From Verrucomicrobiales bacterium (lineage in GTDB: Bacteria > Verrucomicrobiota > Verrucomicrobiia > Verrucomicrobiales > DEV007), in contig JANQVJ010000079.1 in NCBI GenBank assembly GCA_030730365.1, positions 15,151 to 52,850 of the forward strand: a DNA stretch of 37,700 bases. The letters are read 5' to 3'. Positions 1 to 7,616 of the stretch are shown here, piece after piece. The stretch's first letter is position 1. Each line of letters begins with the position of its first letter. The position numbers and the translations under genes are program-made. The notes under the pieces were generated by a model, which made no database searches, was not told the origin of the DNA, and saw nothing but the letters and a program-made list of their open reading frames with translations.

Positions 1-34
1 GAGACCAGCTTCGCTCGGCCCCTGGAAGGACCAA

Positions 35-124
35 TGGCGGAGGGAGTGGGATTCGAACCCACGGTAGATTGCTCTACACTCGATTTCGAATCGAGCGCCT
101 TAAACCGGGCTCAGCCATCCCTCC
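35..124 (-). tRNA. tRNA-Ser (anticodon CGA)
   Basis: This is a class II tRNA read on the minus strand. The 7-bp acceptor stem pairs GGAGGGA with TCCCTCC. The anticodon stem CTCGA/TCGAG encloses the loop TTCGAAA, giving anticodon CGA, which reads UCG serine codons. A long variable arm (GTAGA-gcaa-TCTAC) is typical of tRNA-Ser, and the T arm is GTGGG-TTCGAAT-CCCAC. The 3' CCA is encoded (plus-strand TGG at 35-37). All arms pair well, so the gene looks functional. Confidence 0.96.
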
Positions 125-377
125 ATGATCGGGCGGTCTGGTGGAGTCCGCGCTGGAGAACGTCTGATCTATCGAGTCCGGAAGATAGATCGGGCAAAAA
201 GCAGTTTCCCTGCTCAGAGTCTTTTTTCAAGACAAAATTGCCTCTCCGAAGGTTTCGATGACCCGAAGTAATCGATCCGACAAGGCAGAGCTAAAAGAGA
301 ACGGTCGCAGCAGGGGTCGAGCGCTCACGTAAGCCAGGCCTGCCGATCACCTCGAGGATAGCACTTTACGCAGAGGG
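125..377. other. Intergenic region between tRNA-Ser and the nuoBC operon
   Basis: I see no credible gene here. It holds a perfect 8-bp inverted repeat, GATCTATC at 166-173 and GATAGATC at 184-191, upstream of the tRNA. A short hairpin (AGCAG-ggaaa-CTGCT, 200-214) is followed by a T run when read on the minus strand. That would be a weak intrinsic terminator for the nuoB-nuoC-PGPGW transcript, but the stem is only 5 bp. Confidence 0.4.
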
Positions 378-854
378 TTAATCCTGATGCGGGGGGAGTT
401 CAAGCGGCCGCCGTCCTGCCCGACGTCTGATCCAATCAACCGCGCGCTTAAGCGGTTTCAGGCGAATAAGGTGAATCTCAAGACGGCGTTTACCGGGAAA
501 ATTCATGAGAAGGAGTCCGATGACAAGAGTTAAAATCCCCTGACCGGGAGTGAAGAACATGATAAGCCCGCCCGCGACCAGGAAGAGCCCAAGGAGGTTT
601 TTCAAAATCAGGAAAGCAAGCCTCAAGGCCGGATGCTGTTCACGGATGGCCTCGGCTTCCTCGCTCGTCTCAAGAAAATAATCGTGCGGCATACGCCGAA
701 TGATAATGGGGACGGCGACAAAGCTGACGATGAGAGTGAACAGGGAGAGAGCCCCGATCCATACGAAGAGTTCTTCGCGATTACGCATCCACTGCCATTG
801 CTCAAGGAGCCAGTCCATGACTCGATCCGTCCACCCGAATAAGGAGGCAATCAA
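378..854 (-). CDS. PGPGW-type small membrane protein
   Basis: A 158-residue inner-membrane protein of unknown function. It has a predicted membrane segment at about residues 32-52 and a hydrophobic pair at about 82-117 containing FFTPGQGILTL. This resembles the conserved loop of the putative transmembrane PGPGW family. The C-terminus is Arg-rich and probably cytoplasmic. The start is a TTG whose first bases overlap the nuoC stop (TTGA), suggesting translational coupling; an in-frame ATG 12 codons downstream is the alternative. It is the last gene of the nuoB-nuoC transcript. A role in complex I is not implied by the family and would be inference from position only. Confidence 0.75.
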   Translation of the reverse strand: MIASLFGWTDRVMDWLLEQWQWMRNREELFVWIGALSLFTLIVSFVAVPIIIRRMPHDYFLETSEEAEAIREQHPALRLAFLILKNLLGLFLVAGGLIMFFTPGQGILTLVIGLLLMNFPGKRRLEIHLIRLKPLKRAVDWIRRRAGRRPLELPPHQD

Positions 855-1453
855 TCCATTTCCCGCGAGCGGGGCTCGCGATGGACGGTGCTGGCGCTAG
901 TCGGCGAAGTGACGAAGGGCCCGCCCTCGAGGGGAGCACGATCGGTGAAGGCAACGTCTGGCATCTCACTGGGGCGGCCGGCGAGGGGGAAATCTTTACG
1001 AAGCGGAAAGTAGGGATAGCCCTCCCACATGAGAATGCGGCGATGATCGGCGAGCCCGGTGAACTCAATCCCCATCATGTCGTAGATCTCGCGCTCGTGC
1101 CATCCGGCGGTAGGCCAGACGTCGGAGACGGACTCGGCTTTGCTGTCCTCGGAGAGCTTGTATTTGATACGCAGGTGATGATGCGCTCCATTGCCGAGGG
1201 CGTAGAGTTCGTAGACCATCTCCCAGCGGGGCTCCACACCAAGATGGTCGAGGCTGCTGACGTCGATGAGATAATCAAAGCCCAGCTCGTCGCGGCAATA
1301 TTTGATGATCTCCTTTGCTTTCGACTGTTCGACGACCAGGGTCTGTTCGCCGCGGAACTCCACGGTATCAAGGACGGCGGCACCGAAACGATCCCCGAGA
1401 ATGCTGAGTATAGAGGTCATGGGCTGAGCGAAATAAGGTTCGGAGCGTGTCAT
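851..1453 (-). CDS. nuoC: NADH-quinone oxidoreductase subunit C
   Basis: The 30-kDa peripheral-arm subunit of complex I, which helps hold the quinone-binding module together. The 200-residue protein contains the family core: a WHEREIYDMMGI segment around residue 118 and the EGYPYFPLRKDFPL stretch near residues 144-157. Length is normal for a free-standing NuoC; it is not fused to NuoD. The ATG at 1453 overlaps the nuoB stop as TAATG, which supports this start over the internal Met12. It is separated from nuoD by about 27 kb. The C-terminus overlaps the TTG start of the PGPGW gene. Confidence 0.95.
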   Translation of the reverse strand: MTRSEPYFAQPMTSILSILGDRFGAAVLDTVEFRGEQTLVVEQSKAKEIIKYCRDELGFDYLIDVSSLDHLGVEPRWEMVYELYALGNGAHHHLRIKYKLSEDSKAESVSDVWPTAGWHEREIYDMMGIEFTGLADHRRILMWEGYPYFPLRKDFPLAGRPSEMPDVAFTDRAPLEGGPFVTSPTSASTVHREPRSREMD

Positions 1454-1977
1454 TAGACCGCTTCGCCCGTCTGGAAATGGGCCACCGCGGACTTCTCTTT
1501 GGAAATTTTATCCTGAAGACGCATGAGACCCTCAAGCACCGCCTCGGGACGGGGCGGGCAGCCCGAGATGTAAACATCGACAGGGATAAGGTGGTCTATC
1601 CCCTGGAGGACGGCGTAGCTGCGATACATGCCGCCGGAGGAGGCGCAGGCTCCCATTGCGATGCACCATTTCGGCTCAGGCATCTGATCCCAGACCCGCT
1701 TCACGGCGAGAGCCATCTTGTAGGTGACGGTGCCGGCGACGATCATGACGTCACTCTGGCGGGGGGAGAAACGCATCACCTCGGCACCGAAGCGGGCGAT
1801 GTCAAAGCGGGACGAGGCCGAGCCCATCAGCTCGATCGCGCAGCAGGCCAGCCCCATGGGCATGGGCCAAAGGGAGTTTTTCCGCATCCAGTTGATCGCC
1901 GCATCGGCTTTCGTGAAGATGATATTGCCCTCGATCTTGGAATCGTAGGCGGCATGTTGCTCGATCGTCTCCGGCAT
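1453..1977 (-). CDS. nuoB: NADH-quinone oxidoreductase subunit B
   Basis: The complex I subunit that carries the terminal [4Fe-4S] cluster N2, which passes electrons to quinone. All four expected ligands are present: the tandem Cys45-Cys46 (in LACCAIE), Cys111 and Cys140 (in SGCPPRPE). Their spacings of 65 and 29 residues match those of E. coli NuoB. Length is 174 aa, normal. It is the first gene of a nuoB-nuoC-PGPGW operon. The usual upstream neighbour nuoA is absent: upstream lies the end of an unrelated carbon-nitrogen hydrolase gene. A Rex-like palindrome and promoter lie 34-88 bp upstream. Confidence 0.97.
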   Translation of the reverse strand: MPETIEQHAAYDSKIEGNIIFTKADAAINWMRKNSLWPMPMGLACCAIELMGSASSRFDIARFGAEVMRFSPRQSDVMIVAGTVTYKMALAVKRVWDQMPEPKWCIAMGACASSGGMYRSYAVLQGIDHLIPVDVYISGCPPRPEAVLEGLMRLQDKISKEKSAVAHFQTGEAV

Positions 1978-2010
1978 GGTCGTTTCTCTGGTTGGCGTCA
2001 GTTTTCCTGA

Positions 2011-2039
2011 GAGGTTACGTCTCGAAAAGTCGTGAGCAA
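2011..2039 (-). promoter_or_regulatory. Candidate nuoB promoter
   Basis: On the minus strand a TTGCTC -35 box (2034-2039) is followed after 16-17 bp by a weak -10 (TAACCT or AACCTC). It is believable mainly because it sits exactly 7 bp downstream of the palindrome at 2047-2064, the same spacing as in front of nuoD. Confidence 0.4.
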
Positions 2040-2077
2040 GGGGGGATTGTGAAAAATTTCACAAGCGATCCCCCTTG
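2037..2077 (-). repeat. Inverted repeat enclosing the nuoB operator
   Basis: CAAGGGGG (2037-2044) and CCCCCTTG (2070-2077) form a perfect 8-bp inverted repeat around the operator-like palindrome. It lies 4 bp past the stop of the upstream hydrolase gene. RNA from that gene could fold the outer and inner stems into one long hairpin. There is no strong T run, so a terminator role is uncertain. Confidence 0.5.
2047..2064 (-). promoter_or_regulatory. Rex-like (or CRP-like) operator upstream of nuoB
   Basis: On the minus strand the sequence is TTGTGAAATTTTTCACAA. It fits TTGTGAA-N4-TTCACAA, the consensus of the NADH-responsive repressor Rex, and also the CRP/FNR-family form TGTGA-N6-TCACA. All pairs match except the central one. 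The same site occurs upstream of nuoD. Binding by Rex is inference: no rex gene is in the window. Confidence 0.65.
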
Positions 2078-2081
2078 AAAT

Positions 2082-3626
2082 TCACTCCGATTTCCAATTC
2101 AGACGGTAAAGGTCGGTCCTGCGCTGCTGGAGATTGCGCACGCTGCCGTAGCTGTGCAGGTCGGTGAGGTCGTGGAGGTCAACGTCGGCGATGAGGGTGG
2201 TCTCAGTGTTCGTTGTCGCCTCAGCCACGATCGCCTTGTTCGGAAAGGCGAAGTCGCTCGGGGAAAACACAGCCGACTGGGCGTATTGGATGTCCATATT
2301 GACCACTTTCGGCAGGTTTCCCACGCTGCCCGCGACGACGACGTAGCATTCATTTTCAATGGCCCGGGCCTGGGCGCAGTAGCGGACGCGGTGGTATCCG
2401 GGCGAGGTATCAGTGCAAAAGGGAACAAAAAGGATCTGCACCCCCTGATCGGCGAGGATGCGGCCCAGTTCGGGAAACTCGACGTCGTAGCAGATCAGCA
2501 TGGCGACCTTTCCCGCATCAGTGTCGAAGACCCGGACGATGTCTCCGCCGATCATGCCCCAGTCTTTCTCCTCGCCCGGGGTGATGTGGATCTTGAACTG
2601 CTTCTCGTAGCTGCCGTCACGGCGGCAAAGGTAAACGACATTATAGAGCCGGTTGTCCTGATAAAAGGGCATGCTCCCGGTGATGATGTTGATGTTGTAC
2701 TCGACCGCTTTCTGAACGAAGAAATCACGGATCTCCTCGGTGAGCCCGGCGAGCTTGCGGATCGCGCCGGCCGCCCCGTCGGCGTTGAACGGCGCCATGA
2801 GCGGTGCGTTGATGTATTCCGGAAAGCAGATGAAATCGGCCTTGTAACCGCTCACCGCATCGATGAAAAACTCGATCTGATCGAAGAACGACTGCACGCT
2901 GGGAATGCTGCGCATTTGCAACTGCACCACCCCGAGCCGCACGAAGGAGCGCTGCCCGAAGCGCTGCTCTTTCGGCTGGTAATAGATGTTGTTCCACTGC
3001 AGCAGGGTCGCGTAGGCCTTCGATTCGGTGTCGCTGCGAAGGTAATTCGTGAGGACCTTTTTGACGTGAAAATCGTTGCTGAGCTGGAAGGTCATGACGG
3101 GGTCATAGATCTCCTTCCGCTTCACGCCGTCGATGTACTGGCGCGGGGTGAGGTCCTTGTGCTTGCTGTAGTTCGGCATGCGACCTCCGGCGATGATGGC
3201 GCGGAGATTGAGATGCTCGCAGACCTCCTTGCGGGCGTCGTAGAGACGCCGCCCGAGGCGTAGCCCCTGATACTCGGGATCGACACAGACCTCGATCCCG
3301 TAGAGGACATCCCCGCCCGGATCATGAGTGGAAAAGGTGAACCCGCCGGTGATCTGATCGTAGGTGTGGCTGTCACCAAATTTTTGATAATCAACGATCA
3401 ACGCGAAGGCGAAGGCGACGATCTTTCCATGATTTTCCACCCCGATCTGTCCCTCGGGGAATCTCTTGAGGAGCCGTAGAAAAGCCTCCTCGCTCCAACT
3501 GGAATTGATGCGGGCGTAGAGACCCTGAGAGATGCGACTGACATCGGCGGCATCTTCCGGACGGAGCGGACGGACCGCGAGCTGATGGATCGAAGGATCG
3601 GGATTGTCGTTCGCTGGTTCAGTCAT
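2082..3626 (-). CDS. GNAT acetyltransferase / carbon-nitrogen hydrolase fusion
   Basis: A two-domain cytoplasmic enzyme of 514 aa. Residues ~15-200 form a GNAT-type N-acetyltransferase; the acetyl-CoA-binding region is around GIEVCVDPEYQGLRLGRRLY (residues 110-129). Residues ~228-505 are a nitrilase-superfamily carbon-nitrogen hydrolase with the full Glu-Lys-Cys triad: Glu270 (CFPEY), Lys345 (KQFKIH) and Cys379 (LICYDVEFPE). Such fusions are a known but poorly characterised family; the substrate is unknown, probably an amide or an acylated amine. It starts 12 bp after the dapL stop, so the two genes are likely co-transcribed. No frame break is visible. Confidence 0.9.
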   Translation of the reverse strand: MTEPANDNPDPSIHQLAVRPLRPEDAADVSRISQGLYARINSSWSEEAFLRLLKRFPEGQIGVENHGKIVAFAFALIVDYQKFGDSHTYDQITGGFTFSTHDPGGDVLYGIEVCVDPEYQGLRLGRRLYDARKEVCEHLNLRAIIAGGRMPNYSKHKDLTPRQYIDGVKRKEIYDPVMTFQLSNDFHVKKVLTNYLRSDTESKAYATLLQWNNIYYQPKEQRFGQRSFVRLGVVQLQMRSIPSVQSFFDQIEFFIDAVSGYKADFICFPEYINAPLMAPFNADGAAGAIRKLAGLTEEIRDFFVQKAVEYNINIITGSMPFYQDNRLYNVVYLCRRDGSYEKQFKIHITPGEEKDWGMIGGDIVRVFDTDAGKVAMLICYDVEFPELGRILADQGVQILFVPFCTDTSPGYHRVRYCAQARAIENECYVVVAGSVGNLPKVVNMDIQYAQSAVFSPSDFAFPNKAIVAEATTNTETTLIADVDLHDLTDLHSYGSVRNLQQRRTDLYRLNWKSE

Positions 3627-3638
3627 GACGGGCCCAGC

Positions 3639-4871
3639 TTATCCGAGATTCTCCACAATGCGCCGACAGACTTCCTCGACATTTTTCCGCGTATTAAACG
3701 CCGAAATACGGAAGTAACCCTCACCTGCCGCGCCGAAACCGGAGCCGGGAGTGATGACGACATTTGCCTCGTTGAGCATCTTGTCGAACATGTCCCAGGA
3801 GCTCAGCCCGTCGGGGCATCCGACCCAGACGTAGGGCGCATTGACGCCGCCAAAGACAGGCAGACCGATCTGGAGACAGGCCTCGCGGAGAAGGGCGGCG
3901 TTGGCCATGTAACCCTCAATGAGAGCGGCGACCTGCTTTTTACCTTCTTCCGAGAAAACGGCGGCGGCCCCTTTCTGAACGGGGTAGCTCGCTCCGTTGA
4001 ACTTGGTGCTGTGGCGGCGTGACCAGAGCGGATGGATCGCCTGCTCGCTGCCGTCGGCACTGTAGCCTTTGAGCGCCTTCGGGATCACGATGTAGGCGCA
4101 ACGCACCCCGGTGAATCCCCCGTTTTTGGAAAAGCTGCGGAACTCCATCGCACATTCATGAGCGCCCTCGATTTCAAAGATAGACCTCGGGATAGCCGGA
4201 TCCTGAATGAAAGCCTCGTAAGCGGCGTCGTAGAGGATGATGGCCTTGTTGGCGCGGGCGTAGGCAACCCAGGCGGTGAGTTGCTCGCGGGTCGCGGTCG
4301 CACCGGTGGGGTTGTTCGGGTAGCAGAGGTAGACGAGATCGACCTTCTGATCGGGGATCGCGGGGACAAATTCGTTCGCCGCCGTGCAGGGCAGATAGAC
4401 GAGCCCGGCGTAGGCACCTTTTTCATCAGCGTCGCCGGTGTTGCCGGCCATGACGTTGGTATCGACGTAGACGGGATAAACCGGATCGGTAATCGCGATG
4501 ACGTTGTCGTGGCCGAAGATGTCGAGGATGTTACCCGTGTCGCACTTGGAGCCGTCGGAGACGAAAACCTCGTCCGCAGCGATGCCGAGACCGGCATACT
4601 GATTCTCAACAATGGCCTCGCGGAGAAAAGCGTAGCCCTGCTCGGGGCCGTAGCCTTTGAAAGTGCTCGCATCACCGAGCTCATCGACGGCATCGTGCAT
4701 CGCCTTGCGGCAGGCCTCGGGGAGGGGCTCGGTCACGTCGCCGATGCCGCAGCGGATGAGGCGCTTGGCGGCTTCGGGATTCGCCTCGTTGAAGGCGGTG
4801 ACGCGGCGGGCGATCTCGGGAAAGAGGTAGCCGGCTTTGAGTTTCAGAAAATTTTCGTTAATGCGTGCCAT
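3639..4871 (-). CDS. dapL: LL-diaminopimelate aminotransferase
   Basis: A PLP-dependent class I/II aminotransferase that converts tetrahydrodipicolinate directly to LL-diaminopimelate for lysine and peptidoglycan synthesis, using glutamate as amino donor. The 410-aa length is typical. The family N-terminus ([20 protein letters not shown]) and the [15 protein letters not shown] segment are clear. The PLP Schiff-base lysine is Lys249 in [10 protein letters not shown]; Asp215 in [10 protein letters not shown] is the probable pyridine-nitrogen partner. DapL is characteristic of Chlamydiae, Verrucomicrobiota, plants and some other lineages. It is the first gene of a likely two-gene operon with the GNAT/hydrolase fusion. 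Confidence 0.95.
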   Translation of the reverse strand: MARINENFLKLKAGYLFPEIARRVTAFNEANPEAAKRLIRCGIGDVTEPLPEACRKAMHDAVDELGDASTFKGYGPEQGYAFLREAIVENQYAGLGIAADEVFVSDGSKCDTGNILDIFGHDNVIAITDPVYPVYVDTNVMAGNTGDADEKGAYAGLVYLPCTAANEFVPAIPDQKVDLVYLCYPNNPTGATATREQLTAWVAYARANKAIILYDAAYEAFIQDPAIPRSIFEIEGAHECAMEFRSFSKNGGFTGVRCAYIVIPKALKGYSADGSEQAIHPLWSRRHSTKFNGASYPVQKGAAAVFSEEGKKQVAALIEGYMANAALLREACLQIGLPVFGGVNAPYVWVGCPDGLSSWDMFDKMLNEANVVITPGSGFGAAGEGYFRISAFNTRKNVEEVCRRIVENLG

Positions 4872-4931
4872 GATGCCGGGGGGTGGTTTATGCTCCTGTG
4901 GATTGAAAACGGAGACTTATAGAGGGTGAAG

Positions 4932-5486
4932 ATGCGCACAGAGCAACGATTTTTTACTTCGCCGCTCGTTTTTCTGCAATTCGTCGCTGTCGCGATTTTC
5001 CTCGCGGGGACCGGAGCGGGGGCCGCCGAACGGACCCTCATCGACGAGGGCAGGGTCTCGCTAATCGTCCCCGACGGCTGGGAAAAGACCGAGCTCAACG
5101 CCGCCGACGTCCTCGCCGGTTATGCCACCCAGGACAACCGCAGCTCGGTCTTCTTCCGCGCGATGTCGCCGGGATTCGGCGGCGGCATGCAGGACATCCT
5201 CGACGCCACGATCGCGAACTACGAGGCCACCTTTATAGTGAAAGACGTCGCCAAAGCCAAAACCGGCGACGTCGCCGGACCTGAGCGGAAATGGCCCGGC
5301 ATCTTTACCACCGTCGAGGCCAGCGTGGCCAAGGGCGACGAGACATTTGAAATGAAATTTTACCTCCTCGTTTTCGAGACCGGATCCCGCCTCTACCTGA
5401 TGCAGGCGAGCACGACCCTCCCCGTCCGCGAAGCGCGCGAGCGGCAGGTCTACGAACTGATTCGTTCCCTTGTTGCGAAGGAGTAA
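4932..5486 (+). CDS. Secreted protein of unknown function
   Basis: About 184 residues. A basic N-terminus, a hydrophobic core (FLQFVAVAIFLAGTGAGA) and a cleavage-like site before AERTLIDEG suggest a Sec signal peptide and a periplasmic product. The mature part begins with a 'serip-DGWEK' type strand and alternates predicted strands with one long helix; it recalls PsbP/DcrB-like small secreted proteins, but that is a weak impression. I chose the ATG at 4932 because AGAGGG lies about 6 bp upstream; a GTG at 4926 is in frame. It is divergent from dapL. Confidence 0.7.
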   Translation: MRTEQRFFTSPLVFLQFVAVAIFLAGTGAGAAERTLIDEGRVSLIVPDGWEKTELNAADVLAGYATQDNRSSVFFRAMSPGFGGGMQDILDATIANYEATFIVKDVAKAKTGDVAGPERKWPGIFTTVEASVAKGDETFEMKFYLLVFETGSRLYLMQASTTLPVREARERQVYELIRSLVAKE

Positions 5487-5514
5487 AATCTCGGAGAGAC
5501 TGCCGCAGAACCTC

Positions 5515-5748
5515 ATGGCGGAACGTCCCCCTATCCAGGCCACCGGCCGAGTTGTCGAAGTCCACGAAGCGGACCGTCTTTACCGTGTCGAAATGGCCAA
5601 CGGCTATCGCGCCTACGCCGTCGTCGGGCGAAAAGACCCGCACCCCCCCCCGGGCGAGGACGCCATCGGCAGAGAAGTCACGCTCCATTTTTCCCCCTTC
5701 GACATGAGCAGATGCCACATCGCCGCATGGGACCGACCAGGCTCCTAA
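5515..5748 (+). CDS. IF-1-like S1/OB-fold protein
   Basis: A 77-residue protein resembling translation initiation factor IF-1. Shared features are the strand pattern ATGRVVEVHEADRLYRVEMANGYRAYA near the N-terminus and SPFDMSRCHIAAW at the end, comparable to the SPYDLTRGRI of IF-1. The middle is divergent: the usual basic segment is replaced by a proline-rich GRKDPHPPPGED loop. It may be a specialised IF-1 paralog rather than the housekeeping factor. The ATG at 5515 gives a normal IF-1 length; a TTG at 5470 would overlap the upstream gene. A 14-bp tandem repeat begins at its stop codon. Confidence 0.7.
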   Translation: MAERPPIQATGRVVEVHEADRLYRVEMANGYRAYAVVGRKDPHPPPGEDAIGREVTLHFSPFDMSRCHIAAWDRPGS

Positions 5749-5774
5749 CCTGAAACTTTAAACCTGAAACTGTA
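5747..5774 (+). repeat. Pair of 14-bp tandem repeats before oppD
   Basis: AACCTGAAACTTTA (5747-5760) is followed by AACCTGAAACTGTA (5761-5774), 13 of 14 positions identical. The first copy starts inside the stop codon of the IF-1-like gene, and the pair ends 12 bp before the oppD start. The period and placement match the repeat in front of nuoI. Confidence 0.85.
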
Positions 5775-5786
5775 AACTTCCCCCGC

Positions 5787-6779
5787 ATGCCTCTCCTCGA
5801 AGTCAGAGATCTCCGCACCAGCTTTCACACCCGCGACGGGATCGTGCGGGCGGTCGACGGGATCTCTTTTGACGTTGAAGCGGGACAAACGGTCGGCATT
5901 GTCGGGGAGTCGGGTTCGGGGAAGTCGGTCTGTTGTTACTCGCTCCTTCAGCTCATCCCCCAGCCTCCCGGGCGCATTGAGGGCGGCACCGCGAAGTTCG
6001 GCGATCTCGATCTGCTGCAGCTCTCCGAGGCTCGAATGCGAAAAGTCAGAGGGAAACGCATCAGCCTGATCTTTCAGGATCCGATGACTTCGCTCAATCC
6101 CTATCTGCGGATCTCGACCCAGCTCATCGAGCCGCTCCTCATTCACGAAGGACTTTCCAAGTCCGAGGCACTCGCCCGCGCCATCGCCGAGCTCGAGGCC
6201 GTCGGCATCCCCGATCCGAAAAGCCGCATTCACAGCTACCCGCACGAGTTCTCCGGCGGGATGCGTCAGCGGGTCATGATCGCGATGGCACTGATTACGC
6301 GGCCCGAGATCCTCATCGCCGACGAACCGACCACCGCCCTCGACGTCACAATCCAACGCCAGGTCCTTGATCTCATCAAAACGCGGCAGGATGACCTCGG
6401 CACCGCCGTCATTTTCATCACTCACGATCTCGCCGTCGTCTCCGAAGTCTGCGACTACGTGAACGTGATGTATGCGGGTCGCTTTGTCGAAAGGGCTCCG
6501 GTTGAAACCCTTTTTGCACGCCCCCGTCACGCCTACACGCGGGCTCTGCAACGCTCCATCCCCGCGATGCAGAAAAAAGGCGAGATCCTTTACACTATCC
6601 CCGGCCTGCCACCGAATCTCGCGAACGGAGTGCCCGGATGCGCCTTCGCCCCGCGATGTGAAGCGCACGAGGGCGGCCCGTCCCATGCGGCGACCCGACC
6701 GGCCCTCGTTGAACTGGAGAGCACTCACTGGGTCCAGGACTGTCCCGGCTGTCTTGCCGGGGCGGTGGCCACGAATTAA
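5787..6779 (+). CDS. oppD: Oligopeptide/dipeptide ABC transporter ATPase (OppD/DppD type)
   Basis: A 330-aa ABC ATPase that would power peptide or nickel/sugar-type import together with inner-membrane permeases. Visible motifs are Walker A GESGSGKS (residues ~39-46), signature FSGGMRQR, Walker B ILIADEPTTALD and the switch histidine in ITHDLAVV. The C-terminal extension has the oligopeptide-transporter module, with IPGLPPNL and two cysteine pairs in CAFAPRC and the last 20 residues. No permease or binding protein gene is adjacent, so the partner subunits must be encoded elsewhere and the substrate cannot be stated. No clear Shine-Dalgarno precedes the ATG. Confidence 0.9.
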   Translation: MPLLEVRDLRTSFHTRDGIVRAVDGISFDVEAGQTVGIVGESGSGKSVCCYSLLQLIPQPPGRIEGGTAKFGDLDLLQLSEARMRKVRGKRISLIFQDPMTSLNPYLRISTQLIEPLLIHEGLSKSEALARAIAELEAVGIPDPKSRIHSYPHEFSGGMRQRVMIAMALITRPEILIADEPTTALDVTIQRQVLDLIKTRQDDLGTAVIFITHDLAVVSEVCDYVNVMYAGRFVERAPVETLFARPRHAYTRALQRSIPAMQKKGEILYTIPGLPPNLANGVPGCAFAPRCEAHEGGPSHAATRPALVELESTHWVQDCPGCLAGAVATN

Positions 6780-6791
6780 CGCCGATTTCCC

Positions 6792-7607
6792 ATGTCCTAC
6801 CTCGAACTCGAAAATCTGACCCGTCATTTTGTCCGCCGCGAGGGCTGGCCGATTCCGCGCAAGACCCTGGTGCGGGCGGTCGACGGGGTTTCGCTGCAGA
6901 TTGAAAAAGGGGAGATCCTCGGACTCGTCGGTGAGAGCGGCTGCGGCAAATCGACCCTTTCGCGGCTCATCATGCAGTTGCTCGTGCCGACCTCGGGCAG
7001 TGTCGTGCTCGAGGGAGAACGCCTCGCTGACCTGGCTCCCGCGGAGATCCGGAAACGCCGTCGCGATTTCCAGATGATCTTTCAGGATCCCTACGCCTCG
7101 CTCAATCCCCGCATGACGGTCTTCAGCACCCTCGCCGAGGCCATCCTGACGCGCAGGCCGGAACTGGCGCGGGACCGCTCCGCGCTCGAGTCGGCCGTCG
7201 CGGCGCTGATGGGACGCGTTGGGCTCGACCCCCGCTACATCCGCAAGTATCCCCACGAGTTCTCCGGCGGGCAGCGCCAGCGCATCGCGATCGCCCGCGC
7301 CCTCGGGCCGGAGCCCAAACTCATCCTCGCTGACGAACCGGTCTCGGCCCTCGACGTCTCGATCCAGTCACAGATTCTCAACCTGCTCCTGCAACTGCGC
7401 GATGAACTCGGGCTGACGATGATCTTCATCTCGCACGACCTCTCCGTGGTCCGCTACATCGCCGACCGCATCGCGGTGATGGACGAGGGAAAAATCGTCG
7501 AAGTGGGCGAGTCCGATGCTCTGTTCAATTCCCCGCAATCGGAAGTCACCCGCACCCTCCTGAAGGCGATTCCGAAGATCCGATACCCGGCGACCGCACC
7601 CGCCTGA
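6792..7607 (+). CDS. oppF: Oligopeptide/dipeptide ABC transporter ATPase (OppF/DppF type)
   Basis: The second ATPase of the pair, 271 aa, starting 12 bp after oppD. Motifs are Walker A GESGCGKS, Q-loop IFQDPYASLNPR, signature FSGGQRQR, Walker B LILADEPVSALDV and switch FISHDLSVV. It is shorter than typical OppF (about 310-330 aa): the C-terminal region after the NBD ends at KAIPKIRYPATAPA and lacks the usual cysteine-containing oligopeptide tail. It probably forms a heterodimer with the OppD-type subunit on the cytoplasmic face of the transporter. Confidence 0.9.
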   Translation: MSYLELENLTRHFVRREGWPIPRKTLVRAVDGVSLQIEKGEILGLVGESGCGKSTLSRLIMQLLVPTSGSVVLEGERLADLAPAEIRKRRRDFQMIFQDPYASLNPRMTVFSTLAEAILTRRPELARDRSALESAVAALMGRVGLDPRYIRKYPHEFSGGQRQRIAIARALGPEPKLILADEPVSALDVSIQSQILNLLLQLRDELGLTMIFISHDLSVVRYIADRIAVMDEGKIVEVGESDALFNSPQSEVTRTLLKAIPKIRYPATAPA

Positions 7608-7616
7608 CCCGATTCT

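Noticed and set aside
1978-2081. A hidden nuoA upstream of nuoB
   Set aside because: The gap is only 104 bp, is filled by the operator region, and cannot encode a NuoA of about 120 residues.
5745-7256. Long minus-strand open frame (503 codons) opposite oppD/oppF
   Set aside because: It is the mirror frame of two GC-rich ABC ATPase genes with intact motifs; its translation shows no domain. The same applies to long frames opposite cysI (13217-14833), cysJ (14917-16644), dapL (4032-4922) and nuoD (28768-30045).
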